A stretch of 64,000 nucleotides of DNA from Leptodactylus fallax (GCA_947044405.1 CAMRHE010000168.1:62501-126500); one strand, 5' to 3'. Positions 34,517-48,892 are shown, counted from the stretch's first letter. Notes: generated from the letters alone by a model not told the origin. Numbers and translations are program-made.

Positions 34517-36152
34517 CAGTCATATGAGAAAGTTTGGGCACCCCTATTAATCTTAATCATTTTTAGTTCTAAATATTTGGGTGTTTGCAACAGCCATTTC
34601 AATTTGATATATCTAATAACTGATGGACACAGTAATATTTCAGGATTGAAATGAGGTTTATTGTACTAACAGAAAATGTGCAATATGCATTAAACCAAAA
34701 TTTGACCGGTGCAAAAGTATGGGCACCTCAACAGAAAAGTGACATTAATATTTAGTAGATCCTCCTTTTGCAAAAATAACAGCCTGTAGTCGCTTCCTGT
34801 AGCTTTTAATCAGTTCCTGGATCCTGGATGAAGGTATTTTTGACCATTCCTCTTTACAAAACAATTCCAGTTCAGTTAAGTTTGATGGTCGCCGAGCATG
34901 GACAGCCCGCTTCAAATTATCCCACAGATGTTCAATGATATTCAGGTCTGGGGACTGGGATGGCCATTCCAGAACATTGTAATTGTTCCTCTGCATGAAT
35001 GCCTGAGTAGATTTGGAGCATTGTCTTGCTGAATTATCCATCCCCGGTGTAACTTCAAATTCGTCACTGATTCTTGTACATTATTCTCAAGAATCTGCTG
35101 ATACTGAGTTGAATCCATACGACCCTCAACTTTAACAAGATTCCCGGTGCCAGAATTGGCCACACAGCCCCAAAGCATGATGGAACCTCCACCAAATTTT
35201 ACAGTGGGTAGCAAGTGTTTTTCTTGGAATGCTGTGTTTTTTTGACGCCATGCATAACGCCTTTTTGTAGGACCAAATAACTCAATCTTTGTTTCATCAG
35301 TCCACAGGACCTTCTTCCAAAATGAAGCTGGCTTGTCCAAATGTGCTTTTGCATACCTCAGGCGACTCTGTTTGTGGCGTGCTTTCAGAAACGGCTTCTT
35401 TCGCATCACTCTCCCATACAGCTTCTCCTTGTGCAAAGTGTGCTGTATTGTTGACCGATGCACAGTGACACCATCTGCAGCAAGATGATGCTGCAGCTCT
35501 TTGGAGGTGGTCTGTGGATTGTCCTTGACTGTTCTCACCATTCTTCTTCTCTGCCTTTCTGATATTTTTCTTGGCCTGCCACTTCTGGGCTTAACAAGAA
35601 CTGTCCCTGTGGTCTTCCATTTCCTTACTATGTTCCTCACAGTGGAAACTGACAGGTTAAATCTCTGAGACAACTTTTTGGATCCTTCCCCTGAACAACT
35701 ATGTTGAACAATCTTTGTTTTCAGATCATTTGAGAGTTGTTTTGAGGAGCCCATGATGCCACTCTTCAGAGGAGATTCAAATAGGAGAACAACTTGCAAT
35801 TGGCCACCTTAAATACCTTTTCTCATGATTGGATACACCTGGCTATGAAGTTCAAAGCTCAGTGAGGTTACAAAACCAATTTTGTGCTTCAGTAAGTCAG
35901 TAAAAAGTAGTTAGGAGTATTCAAATCAATAAAATGATAAGGGTACCCAAATTTTTGCACCGGTCAAATTTTGGTTTAATGCATATTGCACATTTTCTGT
36001 TAGTACAATAAACCTCATTTCAATCCTGAAATATTACTGTGTCCATCAGTTATTAGATATATCAAATTGAAATGGCTGTTGCAAACACCCAAATATTTAG
36101 AACTAAAAATGATTAAGATTAATAGGGGTGCCCAAACTTTTTCATATGACTG
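34517..36152 (-). mobile_element. Tc1/mariner element 2, nearly complete
   Basis: It is 1,636 bp, flanked by TA (34515-34516 and 36153-36154). The inverted repeats are about 210 bp (34517-34729 and 35943-36152) and nearly identical. Each carries an outer (AAGTTTGGGCACCCCTATTA) and inner (TGCAAAAGTATGGGCACC) similar motif, the IR/DR arrangement in which transposase binds two sites per end. It is the best preserved transposon in the window. Confidence 0.93.
34745..35754 (-). pseudogene. Tc1 transposase of element 2, one internal deletion
   Basis: The probable start is ATG at 35754 (MGSSKQLSNDLKTKIVQ). Helix-turn-helix (KKLSQRFNLSVSTVRNIVRK), the GRPRKIS hook, and KELQHHLAADGVTVHRSTIQ follow. 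The catalytic core shows LWTDETKIELFG (Asp), GGGSIMLWGC, and IIQQDNAP (Asp). Immediately after, the frame changes, and in the new frame STQAFMQRNNYNVLEWPS and NIIEHLWDNLKR (Glu) follow, ending GGSTKY. Joining the frames leaves 30 residues between Asp and Glu instead of 34, so about 13 bp were lost. Everything else looks intact. Known family role: cut-and-paste transposition in the nucleus. Confidence 0.92.
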
Positions 36153-36154
36153 TA

Positions 36155-36870
36155 CATTATACACCAAGTACATATGCCACAATCAGAGAAGAGCCGGAAC
36201 CCTCTGACAGTATGTAGTCTAGTCAAGACTGGACTCAGGTCTGGACATCAGTCCAGTTTCTCTAACACAAATCTAACTACTGTATACCTCTATAAAAGAG
36301 TAAATATACTATTTCATGGCAGCCATTTAAATGAAATCTATAAGAATGGGCTGGGTCTCGGGTAGTCTACATATATGAATCAGTTCAAAACAGTGACACC
36401 CCTCTATGACGACCATATACTCTAAACAAACACCCGCAGCAAAATTTGCAACAAAAAAAGCTCAGACCTGAGATCTCAGCCTTATGGTATTTTCCCACAA
36501 AAAAATATTGGAACCACATCAAAATCAGTATTTGCCTTTTTTTCTGAGGTATATTTCCATGAGCATAATTTACTAAAAAGCACAAGATTTATTACACATG
36601 GTGCTCCAACATATTTAGTTTGGGCTAAAAGTTTTTGACCTGTAGGTGATGCTGCTCAGAAAAATTGGCAGGGCTTAAATGCACCGAAAAAGCTCCAGTG
36701 TGTCAAAAAGTTCTGTCTCAAAGAAAGACAGCTAAAAGGCAGTATAAATTTAGTCTAGGCACTAAAAATATACCAGATTTCTCATTTAGAATCAGCCACT
36801 GTGCTAAATATGGGGAATTTTTAGACTGCCTTCCTAAGTGTCTAAGAGTAAAGAAATCAGGGGATACCTT
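36155..36870. other. Intron sequence without recognised features
   Basis: No exon, RNA gene or nameable element was seen between Tc1 element 2 and the Penelope-like relic. Confidence 0.5.
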
Positions 36871-36872
36871 TT

Positions 36873-38570
36873 AGAGGCTGAGTATATTTGATGGTAAGCT
36901 TTCGAGAGTCTAGCTCTCTTCTTCAGACATGGTGTTATACAAGAAACTGAAAATTCATAAACTCTTTATACACAAAAGACATGGACCTTCAAAGGAACTT
37001 AGAATTCTTAAAAAAAACAAAATGCAATATAAGTAGAGAAGTTATTTACAACAGGTCAAGAAATAAACAAACAATCTGGAAACTTGTGGGGCTTGACAGA
37101 GGGATCAGTAATTCTTGCTGTTCTGTTTGCAATCAGATAGCGATTTGTGACCCTCACAGTTCATACATAGTGTGACAAGAAACTGGCATGAATATTAAGT
37201 CCAAATTGCAGAGTTTGAAATTTCTGCATTAACTTATATTCTTAATCCTTTCTCTCCCTCTGCATCTTAAAATGTCCCATTAAAACCACAACCCACAAAT
37301 CTTCAATAGAGTGGTCTTCTCCAGAGAAATGTGCGGCCACTGGGAGATCTGTTCTGCTGTTATTAATGGTGAATCTGTGAGAGTTCATGCGCTGACTAAG
37401 TCTCTGCAATGTTTCCCCCACATAGAGGGCTGTGGTGGGACATTGCACACACATTATGAGATGCACCACATTGGAAGACCTGCAGGAAAATGTCCCCTTA
37501 ATTCTGTGCATCTGTTGTGACTGTGGGACAGGAACACTGTCAGCGGTGTGGATGTGCCTGCAGGTCTTGCAGCTGTTTTTCAGGCAAGGTGAGGTGCCAT
37601 TTTCAGTTGGGGCCTTCAGGGCACTTCGGACAATAATACGTCGCAGGTTTGGTGGTTGTTGAAAGGAAAGGAGAGGGGGGACTGGAAATATGTCCTTGAG
37701 TCTGTTGTCCCTATGTAGCACAGGTTGGAGATCCTTGGCAATCCTTCATAGGATCTCCAGCTGTGAGTTGTGGGTGACAACTAGGGGCACTCGGGCTTCA
37801 TTCTTCATATGTGAGCAGACTGTCTAATTTAATGGCTGCCGCTTTGTTTAATTGGTTGTCTGTCACTTTTGGTTTGTATCACAAATCGAAGAAATTTCAT
37901 CCTCAGATCCAGGAGGTGCTTGTCCAGGTCTGCTTTGTCGGAGCAAATACGATTGTATCATATAGCCTGGCTGTAGATAATAGATTGTCTTGTGTGCTTA
38001 GGGTGGAAGCTGTCGTTTCTCAGGTAGGCCGTTCTGTCTGTGGGTTTGTGGTATATTGATGTGAGTAGCCGATGGTCTTTGATGTATATTGTGGTATCCA
38101 GAAAGCGAATTTCACTCCCTGAATAGCTAAGTTTAAGGTTGATAGTAGAGTGAAAGTCATTGAAGTCATTAAGGAATTGAAGTAGGGCCTCCTCACCTGC
38201 AGAACAGATGACAAGGATATCAATATAATGAAGGTAAATCATAGGTTTGGTGGCGCATGTTGATAAGTATGCTCCTTCCAGTTCTGCCATAAAGAGATTT
38301 GCATACTGGGGTGCACATCTGGTCCCCATTCACTGTAGATATAGATCCTCTCCAAAAGTAAAATAGTTGTGGCTAAGGATGAATTGCATGAGCTGAGTTT
38401 CTGGTTCTGTTGGGAGGTTTTGTTTTTCCAGGTGTACCCAACATGCTGCAACTCCATCCTTGTGGGGAATGTTGGTATACAGGGATCCACATCCATGGAG
38501 GCCAAAATGGTACCATCAGGTAGTGGGCCCAGGGCATTCAGTTTGTTAAGGTCAGTAAATATTAGAAAAT
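36873..38570 (-). pseudogene. Penelope-like element (reverse transcriptase plus GIY-YIG), 5'-truncated
   Basis: Minus-strand frames in order: MASMDVDPCIPTFPT and a frame break, then MGTRCAPQYANLFMAELEG, IYLHYIDILVI, FLDTTIYIKDHRLLTSIYHK and PTDRTAYLRNDSFHPKHTRQ (reverse transcriptase), then a linker with CKTCRHIH, and HLIMCVQCPTTALYVGET with RMNSHRF (GIY-YIG endonuclease, 37490-37330). This domain order is diagnostic of Penelope-like retroelements. The YIDD box reads YID-I, so one catalytic aspartate is lost. At the 3' side (36896-36931) the inverse strand reads CTGAAGAAGAGAGCTAG then ACTCTCGAAAGCTTACC, a conserved hairpin of these elements. The upstream half of the RT is missing. Confidence 0.88.
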
Positions 38571-38789
38571 CCTAAGTGTGAAGGTAGCCTTAGTCTATTG
38601 ATTTTATATGCTCTATTACATGCTCTAATTTTGGTCCATTTTGCAGGACACTCACACCCATTAAGACTACTTAATGAAAAACTAAGTTTTTAACGTCATT
38701 TTGATGTCGGTAGGTCAAACCACCCACTCCAGCTTTTATATTTTTCCATAGTGACTCCAACTCCTGCTCAGACTTCATAAATTGCTGAC

Positions 38790-39055
38790 AGCCATGGCCA
38801 AACAGATGCAGGTTGACATCTGCTTGGAGTCCATAGGTTCCGCCAAAAATCGGCAGAGAAAATTCCTGCACGGAAAACTTCTCAGCAGGTTTCAATATAA
38901 AAACGGCAGTAAAGCAACAGACACCCAGCGGACCCAATTATAGTTTATGTGGTCCACGAGTAACTGCTGTTTCAGCAGACGGGCTCTCCTGATGTTCGGG
39001 TCCCCCAGCAGATCCGAACGACGGAGAATCCAACGCTACTGTGAACCTAGCCCAA
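38790..39055. mobile_element. MITE-D copy
   Basis: CAGCGGACCCAATTATAG near 38928, CTCCTGATGTTCGGGTCCCC and the end CTGTGAACCTAGCCC match other copies; the left end is near GGTTCCGCCAAAAATCGGC. Non-coding. Confidence 0.55.
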
Positions 39056-39059
39056 TTCA

Positions 39060-39347
39060 TTAAAAAATACACTAGTGATTGACTTTCTATGAAAGAAAGT
39101 CTGCAACAAATTATGCATTTAATTATACAATATTAACCACCTAAAAAGTCATATTAAAATTCCAAAAACCCTCCTGAAATATATACTGCTGCATAACTCT
39201 GGAGCATTATGTGCATTTTTAACCCTTTAGTCTTACACCAGTAAAATTTCATCCCTTTCTGCATTCCTGCTTTCATAAATTTTTACATTTAAATCTAGCT
39301 TTACAAGACCTTGTATTTTATGGGTACATAAGAACTTTGATCAGTTC

Positions 39348-39379
<32 letters not shown>

Positions 39380-40540
39380 GAGAGGTGAGAAGAGATGAGA
39401 AGACATCAATGCTGGCATCTGAATTTTAATGTTTATGGCGTTTATCATGAACAATAAATAACATACATTTTTACATTTTATTTTAGGTTTGTTGTAATGG
39501 ATGGTAATATCAATTCTGTGTTTTTATGTTTTTGTCTATTTTTACTTTTTTCTGTTAAACGACTTAGGTGCTGTGGTCAACATTGGGGTTAAATTGCTAG
39601 TATGCTTCTGGCTGATAATGGGGGGTATATCATGAACAAAAATCCCTGATACCTCCTCCCCTGGGCTTATCTGAAGGGACAGGAGAGTAATAAAATCATT
39701 CTCTCCTCTCCCTGCACTGTCAGCTGTTTATGCTCTCCTGCACACTGGTTAAAACTAAAGTGTGAGTCTATGCACCACTGCTTTAACCAGTGATCTCTCT
39801 AAATCTATGGGGGCTACAGACACGATCTTGGTCATGTTTTGTAGAGCCATTTAAAGTTAGTGTCTCTGAACAAGCTGTATTCGGGATAAAAAGTAATGCA
39901 CTTAGCTTAAGGCCAGAGTCCTGCTCATCCAAATCTGGAGGGGGCTTAAAGGGTTTGTGCAGGACTTTGAAACCATGGCTGGTTTCTTCTTCCCAGGAAG
40001 TAACATCATGTCCGTTGGTGGCATAGCAATGTCACATCATGGGACTGTCTCCATGGGATGCTTACTGTATCCTCCACGGTCTCTGATCTCTGGTTCCTTT
40101 CTCCTCTCCCACTCCTCTTCTGTACCACCTCCTCTAGTCCCTTGTTTGTCTGTTGAGTTTGTTGTCTTGGGTGCTTTTCCCTGGACTCCCCACTTGTTAT
40201 CTAGTTTGCTATGCATGTTCTTGATTTTTTATTTACATCTATTTTGTCTGACGTTTTACATTGCATTATAAAACTTTAATAAAAGTTACAGATGAAACAA
40301 AAAAACAAAAAAAATGAATGGGATTGAGCTTTAATAATTGTAATATACTTGAAAATATTTAATCATTTTAATTTTAAAACCAGGGTCAAAACATTTTCAC
40401 AACTCCTACTCCACCTTCAAAGCCCTGATAGTTTGCATCAATTTTCTGGGTGTGTATCAGTTTGTAACAGTTATAGGAATTATTCCTTACATGACAAACT
40501 GTACTTCTATTTGGCACCATTTTGGGGTACATATATTGTT
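39060..40540. other. Intron sequence with LINE-like 3' scrap
   Basis: A T run stands at 39352-39379. The stretch 40060-40290 is C/T-rich and ends AACTTTAATAAAAGTTACAG, reminiscent of an L1/Tx1 3' end, but no protein match supports it. No host exon was recognised. Confidence 0.4.
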
Positions 40541-40853
40541 CTGATTAGTTTGTATTATAGTTTTTTGCGGGTCCAAAAAAATAAACTACAATTTATAATT
40601 TTTTTTTGCTTTCGTTTTCCTACTGCATTCACTCTGCATAAAAAAAAAAAAAAAAAAAAGAAGGATATGGCAACTTAGGGTGGGTTCACACTACCGTTGG
40701 ATATCCGTTATGATAGTGTCCGTAAAAAAAATAAATAAAATATATAATAATATATGACACATTAGCATCAGTTAGTTACTGTGTTTTTATACTGTTTTTT
40801 TTTTTTTGTTTCTTTCTGAGCATGCACAGAAAAAAAAAGTAATAGACAGTATA

Positions 40854-42485
<1,632 letters not shown>

Positions 42486-42959
42486 TAACAGACACCTGTC
42501 TGTTACTCAGACTTTAACCCCTTCAGGTCTGAGCCTATTTTGGCCTTAAGGACCAAGCCCAAATTTTCAAATATGACATGAGTCACTTTATGTGGTAATA
42601 ACTTTGGAATGCTTTTACCTATCCAAGTGATTTTGGGATTGTTTTTTCATGACACATTGTACTTTATGTTGGTGATAAATAATTGTCATTATGCTTTACG
42701 TTTATTAAAAAATGAAAAATTTACTGAAAATTTAGTAAAATTAGCCATTTTGAAAGTTTCAAGTATTATGTTTATAAGACATATTGTCATAACATACGAT
42801 TTGTTAATAATTAACATTTACCACATGTCTACTTATTGTTAGCATTATTTTTTTAATTTCCTTTTATTCTTGTGGGATGTTAGAATGCTTATAAGTTTAG
42901 TAGCAAACTTTAACATTTTCAAGAAAATGTCAAAATTCTATATTTTAGGGATCAAGTCA

Positions 42960-45110
42960 ACTCTGAAGTGCCCTTGAGGAACTCATGTAACAGAAACCCC
43001 CATAAATGACCCCATTTTAGAAACTCCACCCCTCAAACTATTTAAAACAGTGTTTTGGAACTTTGTAAACCCTTTAGGTGTTCCACAGGAATTAAAAGAA
43101 AATGAAGGTGAAATTTTAACATTTAATTTTTTTTTGCAGATAATCCATTTTCATTCATTTTTTCCTGTAACACTGCATTGGTTAACAGCAAAACAATCCT
43201 TAATATTTATTTCCCTAATTCTGAGGATTGTAGAAATATCTCACATGTAGTCATATTATGCTACTTGACTCAAACACAGTACTCAGAAATGAAAGAGCAA
43301 CTTATGAATTTTGGTGCCACCATTTTATTAGGATCTTTTTCAGGCACCAAATCACTTTTATATAGTCCCAAAATTACCTGAACAATAGAAATTCACTAGA
43401 AATGACCCCATTTTGGAAACTACACCCCTCAAGGAATTTATCTATGGGTATTGTAAACATTTTGATCCCACAGGTGTTCCACTAAATTTTCTTGAATTCG
43501 GCTGTGAAATTTAAAAAATTAAATTTTTTCCAACAATATGTAGTTTTAGCTAAAATGTTTTACTTTTCACAAGGAATAAATTATCCCAGTTTGTTATGTA
43601 ACTTCTTCCGAGTATGGCAATACCCTATTTATGGTCATAAACTGTTGATTGGACGCACAGAAGGACTCAGAATGGAAGGAGCAATATTTGACTTTTGGAT
43701 CTCAGATTTGGCTGGATTGGTTTTCAGGTACTATGTTGCATTTGCAGAGTCACAGAGGTACCAGAACAGTGGAAGCCCACCAGAAATGACCCCATTTTGG
43801 AAACTACACCCCTCACAGAATTCATATATGGGTCTTGTGAACCGTTTGACCCCACAGTTTTTGCACATAATTTTTTAGCGCTGGATTGAGAAAATGAAAA
43901 ATTACATTTTTTTCTAAGTATATGTATTTACACCTGACATATTGTACTTTTTATAAGGAACAAATGAGAAAAGGCACTCAAAAATGTATTAACCAATTTC
44001 TTCTGAGTACAACAGTACCCCATTTGTGGTAGTAAACTGCTGTTTGGATACACAAGAGGGCTCAGAACGAAAGGAGTGTTATTTGTCTTTTGGAGCTCAG
44101 ATTTAGCTGGATTAGTTTTCAGGTGCCACGTTGCATTTGCAGTCCCCCAGAGGTACCAGAACAATGGAAACCCATAAGAAGTGACCCCATTTTGAAAATT
44201 ACACCCTTTAAAGAATTAATCTTTGGGTATTGTGAACATTTTGACCCCACAGGTGTTTCACAGAATTTATTTGAATTGTTCTGTTAACTAAAAAAAAAAA
44301 ATGACATTTTTTCCAAAAACATGTAATTTTAGCTGAACATTTTTCATTTTTACATAGAATAAAATACCCAGATTTGTTATGCAATTTCTCCTGAGTACAG
44401 GAGTACCCTATTTATGGTCATAAACTGTTGTTTGGTAACACAGGATGGCTCAGAATGGAAGCAGCATTATTTGACTTTTGGAGTCAAGATTTTGCTGGAT
44501 TGGTTTTCAGGTACTACGTTGCATTTGCAGAGCCCTAGAGGTACCAGAACAGTGGAAACCCACTATAAGTGACCCCATTATGGAAACTACACCCCTCAAA
44601 GAATTCATTTTTGGGTGTTTTGAACATTTCAACGCCACAGTTTTTGCACAGAATTTTCTAGGGTTGGGTGGAGAAAATGAAAATTTACATTTTTTTTCTA
44701 AGTATATGTACTTATACCTGATATATTGTCCTTTTTATAAGGAACAAATGAGAAAAGGCATCCTAAAATGTGTTAATTTCTTCTGAGTACAACAGTACCC
44801 CATTTGTGGTCATAAACTGCTGTTTGGATACACAAGAAGGCTCAGAACGGGAGAAGCATTATTTGTCTTTTTGAGCTCAGAGTTAGCTGGATTAGTTTTC
44901 AAGTGCCACGTTGCATTTGTAGCCCCCCAGAGGTACCAGAACAATGGAAACCCATAAGAAGTGACCCCATTTTGGAAATTAAACCCCTCAAAGAATTCAT
45001 CTTTGAGTATTGTGAACATTTTGACCCCACAGGTGTTTCATGGTTTGCAGGTACTATGTTGCATTTGCAGAGCCCCAGAGGTACCAGTTTTCTGTGACAG
45101 GATAACGTCT
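42960..45110. repeat. Six ~390-bp tandem units inside piggyBac
   Basis: The landmark GACCCCATTTTGGAAACTAC recurs at 43008, 43403, 43788, 44183, 44571 and 44963 (spacings 395, 385, 395, 388, 392). Units 44183 and 44963 share AACCCATAAGAAGTGACCCC, while 43788 and 44571 share ACAGTGGAA-CCCAC, so a ~780-bp dimer is the higher-order unit. Each unit has one frame that reads for 60-130 residues, but these frames carry no known domain. Confidence 0.88.
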
Positions 45111-45319
45111 TAATAGCAAAAACAAATGCAAAAGCATTTCATGTTTTCAAAATTACAAACTTCAAAGTATTCATCTAGGGGTATAATGGGAATTTTTAAT
45201 TTTGTTTAGATTTATTGAAATGTCAGTTGGGGCCCAAATGGTAATTGTTGGAAATACCTAAAAATAAAACCTCATAAAATAGATATCCAGGTAGAATTTA
45301 ACAAACAAAACAAATTAAT

Positions 45320-47010
45320 TTATTTAAAATCAACTGAGGTGTGGTACGCTCTAAAACAGTCACCAATGCACAGGCCTGGTTTAGATGGGCAGGTCTCGCA
45401 GTAGTGTGTGGTGTCTCTCCTTACTCCTCTCTTCGAGCATACTCGACACCTTTTTTGGGGTCTCCTTTTTTTCTCTGTGGGGGGGAAGAACACCCGGAAA
45501 ATGCTGCCCTTGAACGATTCTGGAGACTCCAGAAGAACTGCTGCCTTCCCCTTCCTGGTCTTCAAAAATCAGTGCCTTAATGACTTTTTTTTTTGAAAAT
45601 TAAGAAAGGTTCCGCTATGCGCGGCACTTTTATAAAGGATAAAAGGCGTTATAGAGTGCCACTTGGGTAAGGTATAAGGCTATTTTTTTATACCAGACCT
45701 TTGATTTTCGCAGGGCATTGTAGGGCTGCAGAACCTGGTCTGAAAGGTCCACCCCTCCCATGAACTGGTTGTAATCTTGGATACACACAGGTTTTAGGGC
45801 CTGTTCTGTGGATCCTCGTACTGGGACTGGGGTGGACTGGTCTGTGTGTATGGTAGTCAAAATAAGGACGTTACGTTTATCCTTATATTTTAACAAGAGT
45901 AAATTATCACTGCAAACAGCCCTACTGTCCCCATGGCGCACTTCGTGGTCTGTGAAGGATTTAGGGAGACCCTTTTGGTTCCTTCTAATTGTGCCACATG
46001 CAACTGTGCCTCTGGCGGCAAGGCTCTTGAAAAGTGGGATACTATTGTAAAAACTATCCATATAAAATATGATATCCATGGTCCAGTATGGGGTACATCA
46101 AATCCCATACTATCCTCCCACTTATTCCCAGGACAGGGGGACAGTCTGGGGGCTCTATGGATGAATCTTTCCCCTCATATATGCGGAACCTGCAAGCGTA
46201 ACCAGATACACTTTCACAGACTTTGTATAACTTCACGCCATACCTAGACCTCTTGTTAGGCAGATATTGGCGGAAGTGACGCCTACCCTTAAAGTGTACT
46301 AAGGATTCGTCCAGTGAAATGCATTTTTGTGGGGTGTATGCTTCTGTAAATTTTAGATTATAATGGTCAACTAGTGGACGAATTTTGAAGAGCCTGTCAT
46401 AGCTGGGGTCATTTTGGGGTGGACACTCATTATTATTATTATTATAATGGAGAAATTTTTGTAAAGCTTCAAACCGTGCTCTTGGCAGGGCGAGTTGGTA
46501 TAGCGGGAAATGATACAGTATGTCATTGCTCCAATAAGAGCGTCTAGTGGGCTTTTTTGTAAGGCCCATATTTAGTAGAAGACCCCAAAATTTGCGCATT
46601 TCAGAGTCATTAGTAGGGCTCCATTTGTGGGGCCTGGCATAATAGCTGTTAGGATTCGCCGCAATAAATTGCTCTGCATAGAGATTTGTTTGTGCCACCA
46701 TTAAAGCGATTAACTCATCTGAAAATTTTTTTTTAAGAAAATCAATTTCTCTGTAACCCGTAGTGTTCACATTGGTGCCTGGGGTGGCAGAAAATTCAGG
46801 CACTTGGGGCAAATAATTATTAGGGGGGATCCACACAGGGTCACTTGAAAGTGGATGTTTTTGCACACTACCCCTAGGACGTCTACGGGGGGGCTCTTCA
46901 CTAGAACTAGAGGAAGAGGTCAGCAAAAATTCCATTTCCTCTCCACTTCCAGAGTCGGAATCACAAAAAAAGTCGTATGCCTCTTCGGCAGTAAACAACC
47001 GCTTGGTCAT
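45320..47010 (-). pseudogene. piggyBac transposase, four frameshifts
   Basis: It starts at ATG 47010 (MTKRLFTAEEAYDFFCDS) with an acidic serine-rich head, then the core: RKFWGLLLNMGL, YWSNDILYHFPLYQLALPR, CISLDESLVHFKGR (first Asp), the second Asp in MDSFYNSIPLF (next frame), the third in FMGGVDLSDQ, and a cysteine-rich carboxyl end (CRVCSKRGVRRDTTHYCETC, LCIGDCF) that binds Zn. Breaks lie at about 46064 (T4), 45638 (T4), 45585 (A10) and 45494 (C7). All three catalytic Asp are present and no in-frame stop occurs apart from those caused by the shifts. An (A)n run just upstream (47023-47049) separates it from the right half. Confidence 0.93.
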
Positions 47011-47521
47011 ATTGTAGCAGTTGTTAAAAAAAAAAAAAAAAAAAAAAAATACATTATTAGTTTTATATCAGCCCCAATTCCCACTGTAATATCCCAAACC
47101 AAATGAACTTGTTAATATTTATATTCTATCTACCTATATATATATTTAAAGTTTATTTTCTATTACTTGACAAACCAACAGGGTAATTAATTTTTGATTA
47201 ATAAATTATTAATTAATTAGTATTTAATTTATCACTCTGTTTTAATTAACAATGTAATTAATGTAAATGAATGCAAAAGTAATTTAATCAATTAATAAAC
47301 TAATTAATTTAATACCAAATTGTGTGTGTTACTGCCACTGATCTAGTATACAGATCAGTGACACAAAACAGAAAGCAGCTCCTGCAGGCTGCTTTGACAG
47401 GAGGCACAACATGTGCTGACAGGGACACAAAGAGAGGTGCAGAAAGCTGTGTTTCTCTGTTGGGGCACTGGCAAGCACTTTTGGCAATGACAATGAGTAG
47501 ATGGGGCACTGGAATGCAGAA

Positions 47522-47620
47522 GATCAGCGCAGGGGAATGACAATCGGCACAGGGGAATGACGATCGGCACAGGGGAATGACGATCGGCACAGGGGAATGA
47601 CGATCGGCACAGGTAAATGC
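47522..47620. repeat. 20-bp tandem repeat, about 5 units
   Basis: CGATCGGCACAGGGGAATGA repeats with few changes, then decays into GATCGGCAC-type units up to about 47840. It belongs to the right subterminal region of the piggyBac element and might bind transposase or host factors, as repeated subterminal motifs do in some transposons. It is not a CRISPR array: units are contiguous with no spacers. Confidence 0.85.
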
Positions 47621-48782
47621 CGATATGCAGAAGAATGCCGATCAGTGACAGGAGGTGCTGATCGGCACAGGAGAGGGGTGATTAGGGCACTGGGGAAAGT
47701 TCATGGGTCACTGTAAGGCCAAAGAGGCACTGGGGAGAGTTGATGGGTCACTGTCCTGGATCAGATCAGCACAAGGGAATGCCGATATGTATCAGGAGGA
47801 CCCTGATCGTTGACAGGAGGGTACTGATCGGCACTTGGGGTGCTTATAATATATTTTTTTGGATACTGGAGGCACTTCTAACAAATAATCAATCTGGCTC
47901 CGATCTCCTCACAACAACTAATGAAGAGATCGGAGCCGGAGAAGCTGACAAAAGGCTCCCGCCCCTGCATCCGAACACTGAGATTGGTCATCTGCACAGA
48001 CAGACCAATCACAGCGATCGCTGACCGTGGACCACTATGATTGGTCTCCTGTCAGCTTGCCCTGTTACCAAGCTGACTGTCAGCTGTTTTCAGTCATCGG
48101 GTCCTTTGCCTGACAGCCCGGTGACTGTTTAAATGCCTCACATACCTGCACGTGGGGATGCAGTAATTAACTACATTCTCTCACGTGCATGTACGTGAGA
48201 ATGCGTGAAGGGGTTAATGTTAAAATAACGCTTTCAGTCCGTCATGAAACCGTTTTTAACGGACACAATAGTCCTGCATATAGGATATTTTTGTCCACAA
48301 AAACAAACGGACATGTGACGGATTGGGTGTATAACGGACACGAACGATCACTAACAGACGCAAGATAAAATTTCCATTAATTTCAATGGAATGTTAACAG
48401 ATTTCTGACGGTTCAGCTAGCGTCAGTTGCAAAAATCTTGTAACAGACAATAGCAACGGACACTACTGACTGTCACCAGTGAACACCCCCTTAGTCTGGT
48501 GGGTCATTACGGTTATAGCAATACCATATTTATATTGGTTTTATTATGTTTTACAATGTTTACTAAATAATAAATAGAACATAAAACATTTTTTTGAATA
48601 TTAATGATTTGCCTCGGGTCACTTATTTTTTACCGTTTTGTCGACAGATTTCAGGGCTCTATTAGTGAGGCAAGTTGTAGTTTTTATTGATGCCAATTTT
48701 TGCTATGTGTGACTTTTTGATCACTTTTTATTGCTATTTTTGGAGGGAAGCGAGGTGACCACAATACATTAATTTGCACATT

Positions 48783-48892
<110 letters not shown>

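Larger units (their letters stand above)
42518..48213 (-). mobile_element. piggyBac element, 5.7 kb, complete ends
   Basis: It is flanked by TTAA on both sides (42514-42517, 48214-48217) and begins and ends CCCCTTCA in inverse, the short piggyBac-type terminal repeat. The transposase lies at 45320-47010 on the minus strand. Between it and the left end are six ~390-bp tandem units; between it and the right end are a 20-bp repeat array and GC-rich sequence. At 5,696 bp it is long for an element coding only a ~560-residue transposase, because of these repeats. It sits in MITE-C, where the intact copy has TTCAA. Confidence 0.93.

Noticed and set aside
43492..44786. Repeated frames with VPEQWKP and DPILE as a tandem-domain protein
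   Set aside because: They are the same frame of 390-bp non-coding tandem units, interrupted by stops and lacking a known fold.
47522..47620. Short direct repeats as a possible CRISPR array
   Set aside because: Units are contiguous without spacers, in a vertebrate piggyBac element.
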